In this document: positions 1-8,410 of the stretch, piece by piece | How the letters are laid out: each line of letters starts with the position of its first letter | Numbering within the stretch: position 1 is the first letter of the stretch | Origin: Eubacterium sp. | GTDB taxonomy: Bacteria > Bacillota > Clostridia > Oscillospirales > Acutalibacteraceae | DNA: 15,618 bases | Assembly (NCBI GenBank): GCA_029050995.1 | Contig: JAIDLO010000110.1 | Coordinates: 1 to 15,618, forward strand | Direction of reading: 5' to 3' | Program-made: the position numbers and the translations under genes | The notes under the pieces: model-generated | What the model saw: only the letters and a program-made list of their open reading frames with translations | What the model was told of the DNA's origin: nothing | Databases searched by the model: none

Positions 1-57
1 ATCATATATAATAGCCATTATGAATAGGCAATATCACCCACAATGTTAGGAATATCA

Positions 58-870
58 TTATTCCTTTCTTGTTCTTTTTCTATATTCAAGCGGAGAACAG
101 CCTGCTGCTTTCTTAAAACTTGAAGAAAAATACTGCTGATCAGCATAATGCAGTGTATTTGCAATATTGCCTACACTTAAATTCGTGTGTGTTAAATATG
201 TTTTTGCGGCATCAATTTTCCTGTCAAGAAAATACTGATATGGCGTTACCTTATATTTCTCTTTAAAAATATGAATAACATAATTTTTAGAATAATTTAT
301 TTCCTTGCAAAGATTATCAAGATTAAATTCACTTTCAACAGATTCATCCAGATGCTTTCTGATTACATCCGGCAAATCTTCGTTTTCCATAATAACCCTG
401 TTTCTTATATAAATAAAAACGCGCATAAGGCTTATTGTAATTTTATTTACCATTACATCATAGGGCATATCTTTTCTTGCTGTTTCAACAATTTCTTCAA
501 AATACCTTTGAACAGCATCACAGTTTTTAAACAAATAAACATTTTCGGGCAGATAGTTTTTAATGAGGCTTTCGGCAAAATCGCCTTTAAAAACAATCCA
601 ATATTTATGCCAAGGCTCTTTTGCATCTGCCTGATATTTATGACGGCTTCCGATTTTCAGAAAAAACACATCGTTTTTTTCGGGAGCAAGATGCTGATTT
701 TCAATATCAAGCGTTCCTTTTCCGTCTGCAATAAATTCAAGCGCATTCAAATCAGAGTTTTCCCGCTCAATTTTAAAGGTTTTATCGCAGTATGTTTCGC
801 CGACAATGTCTATCTTCAACGGCTCATTTTCATCATATAATGCAGAGAAGTTTTTGAATTTCTCAATCAT
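58..870 (-). CDS. AraC-family transcriptional regulator
   Basis: This 270-residue protein has the standard AraC/XylS layout. An N-terminal cupin-like sensing domain spans about residues 15-100. The C-terminal DNA-binding domain (about 165-266) holds two helix-turn-helix units near 184-205 and 232-253 and ends in the family signature (SVGNIANTLHYADQQYF, then FKKAAGCSPLEYRK). The ATG start is supported by AGGA (plus-strand 879-882) eight bases upstream. The gene is divergent from the GH36 alpha-galactosidase, with about 115 bases between the two starts. AraC regulators paired this way with alpha-galactosidases commonly activate them in response to raffinose- or melibiose-type sugars, so that role is inferred from context. 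The length is normal for one-domain-sensor AraC proteins. The sensor ligand cannot be read from the sequence. No terminator is visible in the 57 bases after the stop. Confidence 0.93.
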   Translation of the reverse strand: MIEKFKNFSALYDENEPLKIDIVGETYCDKTFKIERENSDLNALEFIADGKGTLDIENQHLAPEKNDVFFLKIGSRHKYQADAKEPWHKYWIVFKGDFAESLIKNYLPENVYLFKNCDAVQRYFEEIVETARKDMPYDVMVNKITISLMRVFIYIRNRVIMENEDLPDVIRKHLDESVESEFNLDNLCKEINYSKNYVIHIFKEKYKVTPYQYFLDRKIDAAKTYLTHTNLSVGNIANTLHYADQQYFSSSFKKAAGCSPLEYRKRTRKE

Positions 871-925
871 AGTTATAATCCTAACATAATTCTTAATTTT
901 TCTTGTTTACATAGTACTTTATTTG

Positions 926-943
926 TGATATTTTAATGATATC
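926..943. promoter_or_regulatory. Possible AraC-type operator upstream of GH36 gene
   Basis: The intergenic region between the AraC and GH36 genes contains TGATAT at 926-931 and again at 937-942, exactly 11 bases (one helical turn) apart. AraC-family proteins typically bind direct half-sites on one face of the helix, so this is a reasonable operator candidate. The second copy also forms an inverted pair with the first (GATAT-N7-ATATC, 927-943). The region is very AT-rich and chance repeats are likely. A weak promoter for the GH36 gene, TTTACA (906-911) with a 17-base spacer to TATTTT (929-934), would overlap it. Confidence 0.3.
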
Positions 944-984
944 TAAAAAAACAAATTATGTCAACCATAAAGGAGGATGCAGAA

Positions 985-3066
985 ATGATTATTTGCAGGG
1001 ACAATATTTTTGTTCTTGAAACAAAGAACACACATTATGTATTCGGCGTAGATAAATTCGGATATAACCGCCATCTTCACTGGGGCAAAAAATGCGATGC
1101 AGGCGATTATTTCTTAAAACAAATCGGAGATTCAAATTCAAATCATTCTATGCTTGATGAATACAAGCAGGAATATACAGCTTTCGGTCAGACGGTTTAC
1201 AGAGGCAGTGCCATAAAAGCAGAATTTGCAGACGGCTGCCGTGATATTTTATTGCAATTTGACGGCTATGATGTTGACGAAAACACACTCAAGCTGCATT
1301 TTTCAGACAAGGTTTATCCTTTCGGTATTACGCTGAACTACATCGTTAGTGATGACCATGATATCATCACAAGATGGACGACAATTGAGAATAAATCAGA
1401 GGATTCCATTTTCTTTGAAAAGCTTTTCAGCGCCGAATTCAATCTTCCTTCAAAGAAGCCTTATACCTTCAGAAATACAAATGGCGCCTGGGCGGCAGAA
1501 AACCTTGAAACGAAAACCACACTTGAGGGCGGCTCTTTTGTAAGCGAAAGCAGACGAGGCAATTCAGGTCACAATCAATCCCCTTACTTTATCGCTTATC
1601 AGAATGCAGATGAAAAGAGCGGAGATGTTTATTTCGGCACGCTTGCTTACAGCGGAAATTTCAAGGTTAATGCTGAAAGAGATTTATTCCATTCAACAAG
1701 AATCATTATGGGTATGAGCGATTTTGATTTCAAATTTGAGCTCAAAGCAGGCGAAACATTTGATACACCAAAGGTATTCTGCGGTCTTACACAGGGCTTC
1801 GGCGAAATGTCAAGGCAGATGAATAAATTTGTTATAAACAATGTTCTTCCTAAAAGCTTTAACGATAAGCCTCTTCCTGTTCTTTACAATTCTTGGGAGG
1901 CAACAGGATTTGATGTAAGCAGCGAAGGACAATCCGCACTTGCAGAAATTGCCGCAAAAATCGGCGTTGAGCTTTTCGTTATGGATGACGGCTGGTTCGG
2001 TCAGCGTAAGGATGACTGGGCTGCACTTGGCGATTGGTATGTTAATGAGGACAAATTCCCGAACGGTCTTGACGAGCTTATAAACAAGGTAAATGCTCTT
2101 GGTATGGATTTCGGTATCTGGGTTGAGCCTGAAATGGTAAACAGAGACAGCGATTTATACAGAGCACATCCCGATTGGGCATATCATTTTGACACAAGAT
2201 ATTCCTGTGAGCTTCGCCACCAACTTGTTCTGAATATGACAAAAAAAGAAGTTCAGGAATACATATTTAACTGCCTGAATGATTTACTTACAAACCACAA
2301 CATCAAATACATCAAATGGGATATGAACAGACCATTTTCCGAAGCAGGCGCAGAAAATCTTGACTGCCCGCAGATGCTTTGGTATCTGCACACAAAGGCT
2401 GTTTACGATATTGTTGATAAGCTTAAAGCGCTTCATCCTGAGGTTGCCATTGAAAGCTGCGCTTCGGGCGGCGGAAGATCGGATTTGGGCGCACTTTCAC
2501 ATTATGATCAGGTCTGGACAAGTGACAATACAGACGGCATAGACAGAATGGTTATTCAAAAGGGCTTTACGCTTTTAAGACCAATCAAGGCAATGCGTGC
2601 ATGGGTTACGGATATTACTTGGTTCAACAAGCCCTGCTCACTTGATTTCAGATTTAACATTGCAATGCAGGGTGCACTCGGCGTAGGCGGGAACTTAACA
2701 AAGTATTCTGATGAAGATCTTGAAATCTGCAAAAAGAACATTGCACTTTACAAAGAAATCAGAGATATTATTCAATTCGGAAACCTTTACAGATTAATGG
2801 ATATTGATGAGGATGAAATCCTCTTTAACCAATATGTTAATGACGACAAAACAAAGAGCGTTGCTTTCATTGCGGCAAACGGAACAAGATTTTGCAAAAA
2901 GAGCGTTCCTATGCTTTTTGACGGACTTGATGAAAACAAACGCTACACATTAACAATCGGAAACGATACATACGAAAAGAGCGGAGCTTACCTTATGCAT
3001 GTCGGCATCGACCTTGAGGTAAGAGGTGTGGATTACAACAGAATCGTAATCATTAACGAGGTTTAA
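985..3066 (+). CDS. Alpha-galactosidase, glycoside hydrolase family 36
   Basis: This enzyme hydrolyses terminal alpha-1,6-galactosyl residues from melibiose, raffinose-family sugars or galactomannan fragments. No signal peptide is seen, so it should act in the cytoplasm. I place the start at 985 rather than the in-frame ATG at 958. AGGAGG (971-976) sits eight bases before 985 and would lie inside the longer reading frame. This gives 693 residues, close to the roughly 730 of bacterial tetrameric GH36 enzymes. The layout is an N-terminal beta-supersandwich, a central (beta/alpha)8 barrel (about 300-620) and a C-terminal beta domain. Recognisable motifs are MDDGWFG (333-339), KWDMNRP with nucleophile Asp446, ESCASGGGR with Cys492, and SDNTDGIDR with acid/base Asp514. 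The spacing of the catalytic pair matches known family members. The MBL-fold hydrolase gene begins 4 bases after the stop, so the two are probably co-transcribed. Confidence 0.96.
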   Translation: MIICRDNIFVLETKNTHYVFGVDKFGYNRHLHWGKKCDAGDYFLKQIGDSNSNHSMLDEYKQEYTAFGQTVYRGSAIKAEFADGCRDILLQFDGYDVDENTLKLHFSDKVYPFGITLNYIVSDDHDIITRWTTIENKSEDSIFFEKLFSAEFNLPSKKPYTFRNTNGAWAAENLETKTTLEGGSFVSESRRGNSGHNQSPYFIAYQNADEKSGDVYFGTLAYSGNFKVNAERDLFHSTRIIMGMSDFDFKFELKAGETFDTPKVFCGLTQGFGEMSRQMNKFVINNVLPKSFNDKPLPVLYNSWEATGFDVSSEGQSALAEIAAKIGVELFVMDDGWFGQRKDDWAALGDWYVNEDKFPNGLDELINKVNALGMDFGIWVEPEMVNRDSDLYRAHPDWAYHFDTRYSCELRHQLVLNMTKKEVQEYIFNCLNDLLTNHNIKYIKWDMNRPFSEAGAENLDCPQMLWYLHTKAVYDIVDKLKALHPEVAIESCASGGGRSDLGALSHYDQVWTSDNTDGIDRMVIQKGFTLLRPIKAMRAWVTDITWFNKPCSLDFRFNIAMQGALGVGGNLTKYSDEDLEICKKNIALYKEIRDIIQFGNLYRLMDIDEDEILFNQYVNDDKTKSVAFIAANGTRFCKKSVPMLFDGLDENKRYTLTIGNDTYEKSGAYLMHVGIDLEVRGVDYNRIVIINEV

Positions 3067-3070
3067 TTCT

Positions 3071-4066
3071 ATGAAAAAAACAGTTCAAATAGTATTAATA
3101 TTTATAATCATTGCAGGTATGATTTCAGGTGGATATTTTATGATGATGAACATTTTGGTAAAAAGCCGATTTTTAAGTGACAGCGATTTTGCTGATATAA
3201 GCATAAAAAATGAAGACGCTATCTATTTTCTGAACACCGGCTCTTCCGATGCAATCATCATTCAGAGCAACGGACATTATGCCATGATTGATGCAGCCGA
3301 GGATAACGATAATCCTCGTGGTTTTCTTGCACTTGAATATAAGGGCTACGAAGAGGAAATTCTTGCATTTCTGAAAAAGAATTTTGCTGATAAAGACGGA
3401 AAGGTTCATCTTGATTTTGTTCTCGGAACGCATGCACATTCCGACCATATCGGCGGATTTGACACAATTATGAAGGACGAAAGCATTTTTGCTGACAAGG
3501 CATATCTGAAAGAATACCACAGCGAAAACATCAATGACCACGAAATTAACGATTGGGATAACCAAGAGGTTTATGACCAAATGGTTGATGCGCTCAACAA
3601 AAAATCCATTCCAATCATTTCAGAAATCAGCTCCGAGCCGTTTACACTCGGAAACTTTACGCTGACTATACTGAACACAGAATATGAGGACGGCAGCAGA
3701 AAGGTTGGCGAAAACGACAATTCACTTGTTGTTTTAGTTGAAAAAGACGGCAAAAAAGCACTTTTAACAGGCGATCTTGATAACTACAATCATGATGAAG
3801 AAAAAATAGCAGAAATCGTTGGCTCCGTTGATTTATTAAAGGTTGGTCATCACAGCTACAGCCATTCAACAGAGAAAAATTTCCTGCAGACAGTCAGCCC
3901 AGCAGTTTCCGTTATAACAAATTCATATAAGCACACAGACAAAAAAACGCTCAAAAGAATAGCAAAGTACACAAAATCCAAAATTTCCTGTACGGATGAT
4001 GAGGGCGGAATCGGCGCAATATTCAAGGACGGAGAAATTATTTATACACACAATGTAGGATTATAA
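3071..4066 (+). CDS. Membrane-anchored MBL-fold hydrolase, ComEC-like domain
   Basis: This 331-residue protein carries a metallo-beta-lactamase fold of the type found at the C-terminus of ComEC. A basic N-terminus and hydrophobic stretch (about residues 5-27) form a signal anchor, so the catalytic domain should lie outside the membrane. The metal-site motif HAHSDH is at 121-126. A ComEC-like block follows: NDNSLVVLVE, then LLTGDLD with Asp235, then KVGHHSYSHS with His260-His261. ComEC's channel-forming membrane segments are absent, so this is a stand-alone domain and not a competence channel. Such proteins are suspected nucleases or phosphodiesterases, but the substrate is unknown. GAGG at 3058-3061, overlapping the end of the GH36 gene, serves as ribosome binding site. 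The gene is second in an operon with the galactosidase, and no functional link is obvious. It ends just before a strong terminator. Confidence 0.87.
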   Translation: MKKTVQIVLIFIIIAGMISGGYFMMMNILVKSRFLSDSDFADISIKNEDAIYFLNTGSSDAIIIQSNGHYAMIDAAEDNDNPRGFLALEYKGYEEEILAFLKKNFADKDGKVHLDFVLGTHAHSDHIGGFDTIMKDESIFADKAYLKEYHSENINDHEINDWDNQEVYDQMVDALNKKSIPIISEISSEPFTLGNFTLTILNTEYEDGSRKVGENDNSLVVLVEKDGKKALLTGDLDNYNHDEEKIAEIVGSVDLLKVGHHSYSHSTEKNFLQTVSPAVSVITNSYKHTDKKTLKRIAKYTKSKISCTDDEGGIGAIFKDGEIIYTHNVGL

Positions 4067-4083
4067 AATACTATAACCGAAAC

Positions 4084-4113
4084 AAAAGGCAGTGCATAAT
4101 GCACTGCCTTTTT
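4084..4113. terminator. Bidirectional intrinsic terminator
   Basis: A perfect 13-bp stem (AAAAGGCAGTGCA 4084-4096 pairing with TGCACTGCCTTTT 4100-4112) closes a 3-base TAA loop and is followed by a T run. The A-rich left flank provides a U run on the other strand. It therefore serves both the GH36-MBL operon, which ends at 4066, and the convergent lipid kinase gene, which ends at 4120. Confidence 0.93.
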
Positions 4114-4119
4114 CTGCTT

Positions 4120-5028
4120 TTACTTTTCAAATATAATACTATCGGGGGCACAGATTTCAATTTTCTGATTTATATTTTCAACACTGACCTCTGTTAAGCT
4201 GCCGCCGTTTTCACCGTCTATAAGCCACGACACCTCTTTTGGAGAAGAAAACTTAACCTTATCTGCCTGAACTAAAATAATTTCCCGATTATCATACACC
4301 TTTTTTTGAAGCTTATGCAGAGTAAGCGGTATTTCCAGCGCATTGTTCAGCTTTCTTACCAGCACCAATTCAAACTTTCCGTCATTGATTCTGAAAATAT
4401 TTTTATCAAGTCTGAACACACCGCCGACTGATCTTGTGTTTATAACAGCGCCGAAAATAAATTCGCCTGTTATTTTCTGATTATCAAATTCAACAGTCAT
4501 CTCAACAGGATGCACATCAAAAATGCTTTTAACATTTGAGAGAATATAGGCAACATGGCCGATTCTGTTTTTTAAGGACTGCTTGGTTGAAAAGGATGCT
4601 TCTGCACCAAAGCCGAAGGATACGGCACAGAAGAAATATCTGCCGTTAAAGCAGCCTATATCACATTTATTGTATTTTTCATTTACGATTAATTCGGAAA
4701 GCCCGGAAAGCGTTTTAGGCAGGGATAAGGTTTTTGCCGTATCATTCGTTGTGCCGTTCGGTATGTACGCAATCGGAATGTTTTTGTCTAATTGAACAAC
4801 ACCGTTCATAGCCTCGCTCAAAGTGCCGTCCCCGCCGCAGCAAGCAATTAAATCATATTGATTGCCTGCTTCTTCAGCAATTTTAGTAGCATGCCCTGCG
4901 TACGCTGTTTCCTTAACAGTTACATCGCTTCCGTCCTTTGAAAGAAGGCTCACAACCTCCTGCATAGTCTTTCTGGCTCTTTTTTGTCCTGAACAAGGAT
5001 TAAATATAAGCAATATGTTTTTCTTCAA
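4120..5028 (-). CDS. Diacylglycerol kinase family lipid kinase (YegS/DgkB type)
   Basis: This cytoplasmic, membrane-associated enzyme of the DAGK catalytic family (PF00781) transfers phosphate from ATP to a lipid hydroxyl. Recycling diacylglycerol to phosphatidic acid is the best-known role. The 302-residue length is typical. Family motifs are NPCSG (10-14), the nucleotide-binding GGDGT (65-69) followed by SEAMNGV, and PNGTTNDTAK (90-99). Late motifs include NDGKFELV and an IDGE segment near the C-terminus. The start is TTG at 5028-5026. It is supported by GAGGGG (plus-strand 5037-5042) eight bases upstream and by the canonical MKKNILLIFNP beginning. The gene is monocistronic between a bidirectional terminator and its own promoter. 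The exact lipid substrate (diacylglycerol, sphingosine-like or other) cannot be assigned from sequence alone. Confidence 0.93.
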   Translation of the reverse strand: MKKNILLIFNPCSGQKRARKTMQEVVSLLSKDGSDVTVKETAYAGHATKIAEEAGNQYDLIACCGGDGTLSEAMNGVVQLDKNIPIAYIPNGTTNDTAKTLSLPKTLSGLSELIVNEKYNKCDIGCFNGRYFFCAVSFGFGAEASFSTKQSLKNRIGHVAYILSNVKSIFDVHPVEMTVEFDNQKITGEFIFGAVINTRSVGGVFRLDKNIFRINDGKFELVLVRKLNNALEIPLTLHKLQKKVYDNREIILVQADKVKFSSPKEVSWLIDGENGGSLTEVSVENINQKIEICAPDSIIFEK

Positions 5029-5074
5029 GATTTAAACCCCTCATCAATGCAAGTTATCTGCAAATCATAAATTC

Positions 5075-5103
5075 ATTTTATACCAAAGATATTCAAACAG
5101 CAA
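5075..5103 (-). promoter_or_regulatory. Sigma-A-type promoter for the lipid kinase gene
   Basis: On the minus strand, TTGCTG (plus 5098-5103) is separated by 17 bases from TAAAAT (plus 5075-5080). This lies about 47 bases before the TTG start of the lipid kinase. It is a good match to the vegetative consensus in both boxes and spacing. Confidence 0.62.
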
Positions 5104-5147
5104 AATCATTTAAGCCGTAACAATATCACTAACAAATTGTATAATCA

Positions 5148-5182
5148 GTATTATAATACCATATTTTATAGAATTCTACAAA
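5148..5182. repeat. Two adjacent dyad-symmetric sequences
   Basis: GTATTATAATAC (5148-5159) is a perfect 12-bp palindrome. TTTATAGAATTCTACAAA (5165-5182) is an 18-bp dyad with a perfect 10-bp core (5169-5178) and one mismatched pair. Both lie in the 289-base region between the divergent lipid kinase and alpha-mannosidase genes, outside the predicted core promoters. They could be operators. Their AT-richness leaves chance a real possibility. Confidence 0.4.
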
Positions 5183-5237
5183 CAAAAATATTCGCCCGTT
5201 ATTTGTATATTTCACACAAAAATCGGAGTTTTTAATA

Positions 5238-5267
5238 TTGTTTAAAACCGTTTACTTATGCTATACT
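5238..5267 (+). promoter_or_regulatory. Predicted promoter of the GH38 gene with cre-like site
   Basis: TTGTTT (5238-5243) is followed after 18 bases by TATACT (5262-5267), about 50 bases before the mannosidase ATG. The spacer contains a sequence resembling a catabolite-responsive element (5243-5256). It matches the Bacillus consensus TGWAANCGNTNWCA at 9 of 11 defined positions and has an AAAC-C-GTTT odd-centred palindrome at 5245-5253. A CcpA or LacI-family protein bound here would block the promoter. The promoter is moderately convincing and the operator is tentative. Confidence 0.45.
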
Positions 5268-5317
5268 CAAAGCAGAACAAATGCTTTATTATAATTTAAA
5301 CAGGATGGTGCAGACAT

Positions 5318-8300
5318 ATGTTGTATAAAGCACATTATGAAAAAATGCTTTCAAAGCTAAAAAGACTTGAAATCACTTTAAATCCATACTTATTCAAAAA
5401 AATCGAAAGCCTGTCGACAAAGGCTTTCCGCGCAGATAAGCAATATCACAATATCCCAAAAGACGATAAATTTGAAGCAATCACTAAAGGTTTTAAATGG
5501 GGCAGTGACGGAGAATACCTGTGGCTTAAAGCCGAATATACAGTTCCAAAAGAGCTGAACGGCAAGGATGTATTTCTTATGCCGAAGCTTGGCGGATACG
5601 AAGCAATGCTTTGGGTTAATGGTGTACCTTTCGGAACATTCAATAATAAAATCACATACACTTCTCACGGCAACCATTATTGCGGATTAATCAGGAAAAA
5701 TGCAAAAGCAGGCGAAAAAATAGACCTTGCCGTTGAATATTATGCAGGCCATGATTATCACGGCTGTGATCCGTTTGCATTGGATTTAACACAGGTTAAC
5801 ACATATGATTTTACATTTGACAGTCTGGATATCTGCATTAAAAATGATAAAATCAATGCATTTTACTTTGATTTAAAAACAGTAAATCAGCTTGCAAACG
5901 ATTTGCCGGACAGCAGCTTTTTTAAAGCACGGGCTATCAATGCACTTACCGAAGTTCATAAAACAGTTTACTATTCTCCCGATGAGGTTTCCGAAGAAGA
6001 ATTCTTGGGTGCCCTTGAAACAGCACACCCTTATCTCAAAGCAATTCTCAATGAAAAAAATGTTGAGAATGCACCGCGGGTTGGCATTATCGGCCATTCC
6101 CATATGGACACTGCCTGGCTTTGGCATGTTGACGAAACAATCAAGAAATGTGCAAGAACCTACAGTAACCAAATCAGCCTTATGGAGCAATATCCTGAAT
6201 ATATGTTTGTGCAGAGCTCTTCTGCACATAGCGATATGATCAAAGAGCATTATCCTGCACTTTTCAAAAGAATACAGGAAAAGGTAAGTGAGGGCAGATA
6301 CGAACCAAATGGTGCTGTTTGGGTTGAATGTGACTGCAATATTACATCCGGCGAATCTATGATCAGGCAGTTCCTCTGGGGACAGAGATTTACAAGAAAA
6401 TATTTCAATTATACATCAAATGCTTTCTGGCTTCCGGATACATTCGGATATTCAGCTTCTATTCCTCAGATTATGAAGGGCTGCGGTGTTGATTATTTCC
6501 TTACAACAAAGATTACTTGGAATGATACAAATCCATTTCCGTATAACACCTTCTATTGGCAGGGTATTGACGGCACAAAAGTATTCTCTCATTTCAATAT
6601 GACACATTGCTGGCCGGATGCAAAAACAATGAGAGAAGCCGTTATAAATGATGAACACAAAACAGACCAGCCGTCTGTTACAGACAAGCGCCTTGCTGCA
6701 TACGGCTTTGGCGACGGAGGCGGCGGCCCGCAGTTTGAAATGGCAGAAATGGCAAGACGCTGCAAAAATCTGAATGAAATTCCAAATGCTTATTACACAA
6801 GCGTTGGCGATTTTATGAAAAGCCTTGAAAAAACAGCTGTTCATCCAAACACATACAGAGGCGAATTGTATTTAGAGCTTCACAGAGGCACACTTACAAA
6901 TCAGCACGAAATCAAGCGCAACAACAGAAAAGCCGAATTACTGCTCAGAGATTTTGAGATTCTATCTGTAAACGAGGGAATTAACGCAGATAAAGCTTTA
7001 AGTACGGAGAACAGCAATAAATACTATAAAACACTTCTTTTAAATCAATTCCACGATATTTTACCGGGAACCTGTATCAATAAGGCACACAAGCAGTGCA
7101 AAACAGAAATGCGTGCTCTTATAAAGAATGTGAAAGAAGATATCGCAAACATCACAAATCTAAACGAAAACGGCATTTCCATAACAAATACACTTTCGTT
7201 TGACAGAAATGATGTTATTTTTGCAGAAGATAACGGAAAGAACATTGCAAACGCTGTTCAGCAGATTTATACAGATATCCATTCAAAAGCAATTCGATTG
7301 ATTGACGGCGTTACTGTTCCTGCTTTTTCATCTGTTCACTTAGCTTACGGCGAAGCTGAAGATAAAAGTTCTGCATTTTCATACAAGGAAAACAAGCTTG
7401 AAACACCTTTTGCAGAAATTGAATTTGATGAAAACGGATTCATTTCTTCCTTTATTGACAAGCAGGCAGACAGACAGCTTGTTGACGGTCTTCCGTTTAA
7501 CACCTTTCTTATGGCAGAGGATGTTCCGTCAAGCTGGGACAACTGGGATATTGACGCTGATATAGAGCTTAAATTCAAACCCTGTGCAGAATTAATCAGC
7601 CGAGAGGTTGTATCAAACGGTGCGGTTGCATTTATTATAAGAAGCAAATACAAAATCAGCAAAGTATCAACCATTACGCAGGATATGATTTTCTTTGCGA
7701 ACTCCCCTGAAATTCGTTTTGATACCTATATGGATTGGAATGATGACCACCGCTTCCTTAAAACTGCGTTTGATACGAATGTGCGTGAGGATTTTGCAAG
7801 GCAGGAAATTCAATTCGGCTACTGCAAACGCCCGACAACGCGCAATAATTCCATAGAGCAGGCAAAATTCGAGGTTGTAAATCATAAATACACAGATTTG
7901 TCAGAACCGAATTACGGCGTTGCAATTCTGAACGACAGCAAATACGGCATTTCCGTTAAGGATTCCTCCCTCCGCCTTTCTCTTCACAAGGGCGGCACGC
8001 ATCCGGATGTTGAGGGCGATCACGGAATGCACCACACTGTTTACGCCTTCCTTCCGCATAACACACCTTACTGTGCTGAAGCTGTTATTCAGCCGGGCTA
8101 TCGTTTGAATATTCCGCATATTGTTTCAAACGGCGATTTCGATTTGAAGCCGCTTGCAAATGTTGATAAAGCTAATATCATCATTGAAACAATCAAGCCT
8201 TGTGAGGACGAGGAAAAGACATATATCATCCGTGCATATGAAGCAGAGGGAACGCAGACAAATTGTGAAATCAAGCTTTGTGATACAGTTAAATCCGTAG

Positions 8301-8407
8301 AATTAACAAATATGCTTGAAGAAAGTATCAGCGACAAGCAGAATACAAACGAATTAAGCCTTACCTTTAAACCATTTGAAATTAAAACGATAAAGGCTTA
8401 TTACTAA
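5318..8407 (+). CDS. Alpha-mannosidase, glycoside hydrolase family 38
   Basis: This retaining, metal-dependent exo-alpha-mannosidase of 1029 residues acts on alpha-mannosides such as N-glycan or phosphorylated mannose fragments. No signal peptide is visible, so it is probably cytoplasmic and works on imported oligosaccharides. The layout fits GH38: N-terminal beta domain (about 1-250), catalytic domain (about 255-520), helical bundle (about 525-620) and C-terminal beta-sandwich. The metal-binding motif HSHMDTAWLW begins at His260, with His262 and Asp264 as likely ligands. FWLPDTFGYS carries the probable nucleophile Asp374. NQFHDILPGT has His579, equivalent to the HHDA(I)TGT ligand of Golgi mannosidase II. 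LHRGT is at His522. AGGATGG (5302-5308) lies nine bases before the ATG. The gene is transcribed alone and ends in a strong terminator. No transporter or regulator is adjacent, so its inducer is unclear. Confidence 0.95.
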   Translation: MLYKAHYEKMLSKLKRLEITLNPYLFKKIESLSTKAFRADKQYHNIPKDDKFEAITKGFKWGSDGEYLWLKAEYTVPKELNGKDVFLMPKLGGYEAMLWVNGVPFGTFNNKITYTSHGNHYCGLIRKNAKAGEKIDLAVEYYAGHDYHGCDPFALDLTQVNTYDFTFDSLDICIKNDKINAFYFDLKTVNQLANDLPDSSFFKARAINALTEVHKTVYYSPDEVSEEEFLGALETAHPYLKAILNEKNVENAPRVGIIGHSHMDTAWLWHVDETIKKCARTYSNQISLMEQYPEYMFVQSSSAHSDMIKEHYPALFKRIQEKVSEGRYEPNGAVWVECDCNITSGESMIRQFLWGQRFTRKYFNYTSNAFWLPDTFGYSASIPQIMKGCGVDYFLTTKITWNDTNPFPYNTFYWQGIDGTKVFSHFNMTHCWPDAKTMREAVINDEHKTDQPSVTDKRLAAYGFGDGGGGPQFEMAEMARRCKNLNEIPNAYYTSVGDFMKSLEKTAVHPNTYRGELYLELHRGTLTNQHEIKRNNRKAELLLRDFEILSVNEGINADKALSTENSNKYYKTLLLNQFHDILPGTCINKAHKQCKTEMRALIKNVKEDIANITNLNENGISITNTLSFDRNDVIFAEDNGKNIANAVQQIYTDIHSKAIRLIDGVTVPAFSSVHLAYGEAEDKSSAFSYKENKLETPFAEIEFDENGFISSFIDKQADRQLVDGLPFNTFLMAEDVPSSWDNWDIDADIELKFKPCAELISREVVSNGAVAFIIRSKYKISKVSTITQDMIFFANSPEIRFDTYMDWNDDHRFLKTAFDTNVREDFARQEIQFGYCKRPTTRNNSIEQAKFEVVNHKYTDLSEPNYGVAILNDSKYGISVKDSSLRLSLHKGGTHPDVEGDHGMHHTVYAFLPHNTPYCAEAVIQPGYRLNIPHIVSNGDFDLKPLANVDKANIIIETIKPCEDEEKTYIIRAYEAEGTQTNCEIKLCDTVKSVELTNMLEESISDKQNTNELSLTFKPFEIKTIKAYY

Positions 8408-8410
8408 ACA

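Noticed and set aside
1..57. Possible gene or terminator at the left edge
   Set aside because: No stem with a T run and no open frame with a start signal could be supported in this short AT-rich stretch.
271..840. Open frame of 189 codons antisense to the AraC gene
   Set aside because: The opposite strand encodes a clear AraC protein over the same bases. This frame reads as a low-complexity Phe/Ile-rich product of AT-rich codons and has no recognisable domain.
958..984. Longer GH36 start at ATG 958 adding nine residues
   Set aside because: The AGGAGG ribosome binding site (971-976) would lie inside the gene. It is spaced correctly for the ATG at 985.
3173..3580. Antisense open frame over the MBL hydrolase gene
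   Set aside because: It mirrors the metal-site region of a recognisable enzyme and has no ribosome binding site or family features.
5873..6250. Overlapping open frames on both strands inside the GH38 gene
   Set aside because: They cover the conserved catalytic region of the mannosidase and give Cys/His-rich sequences without domains.
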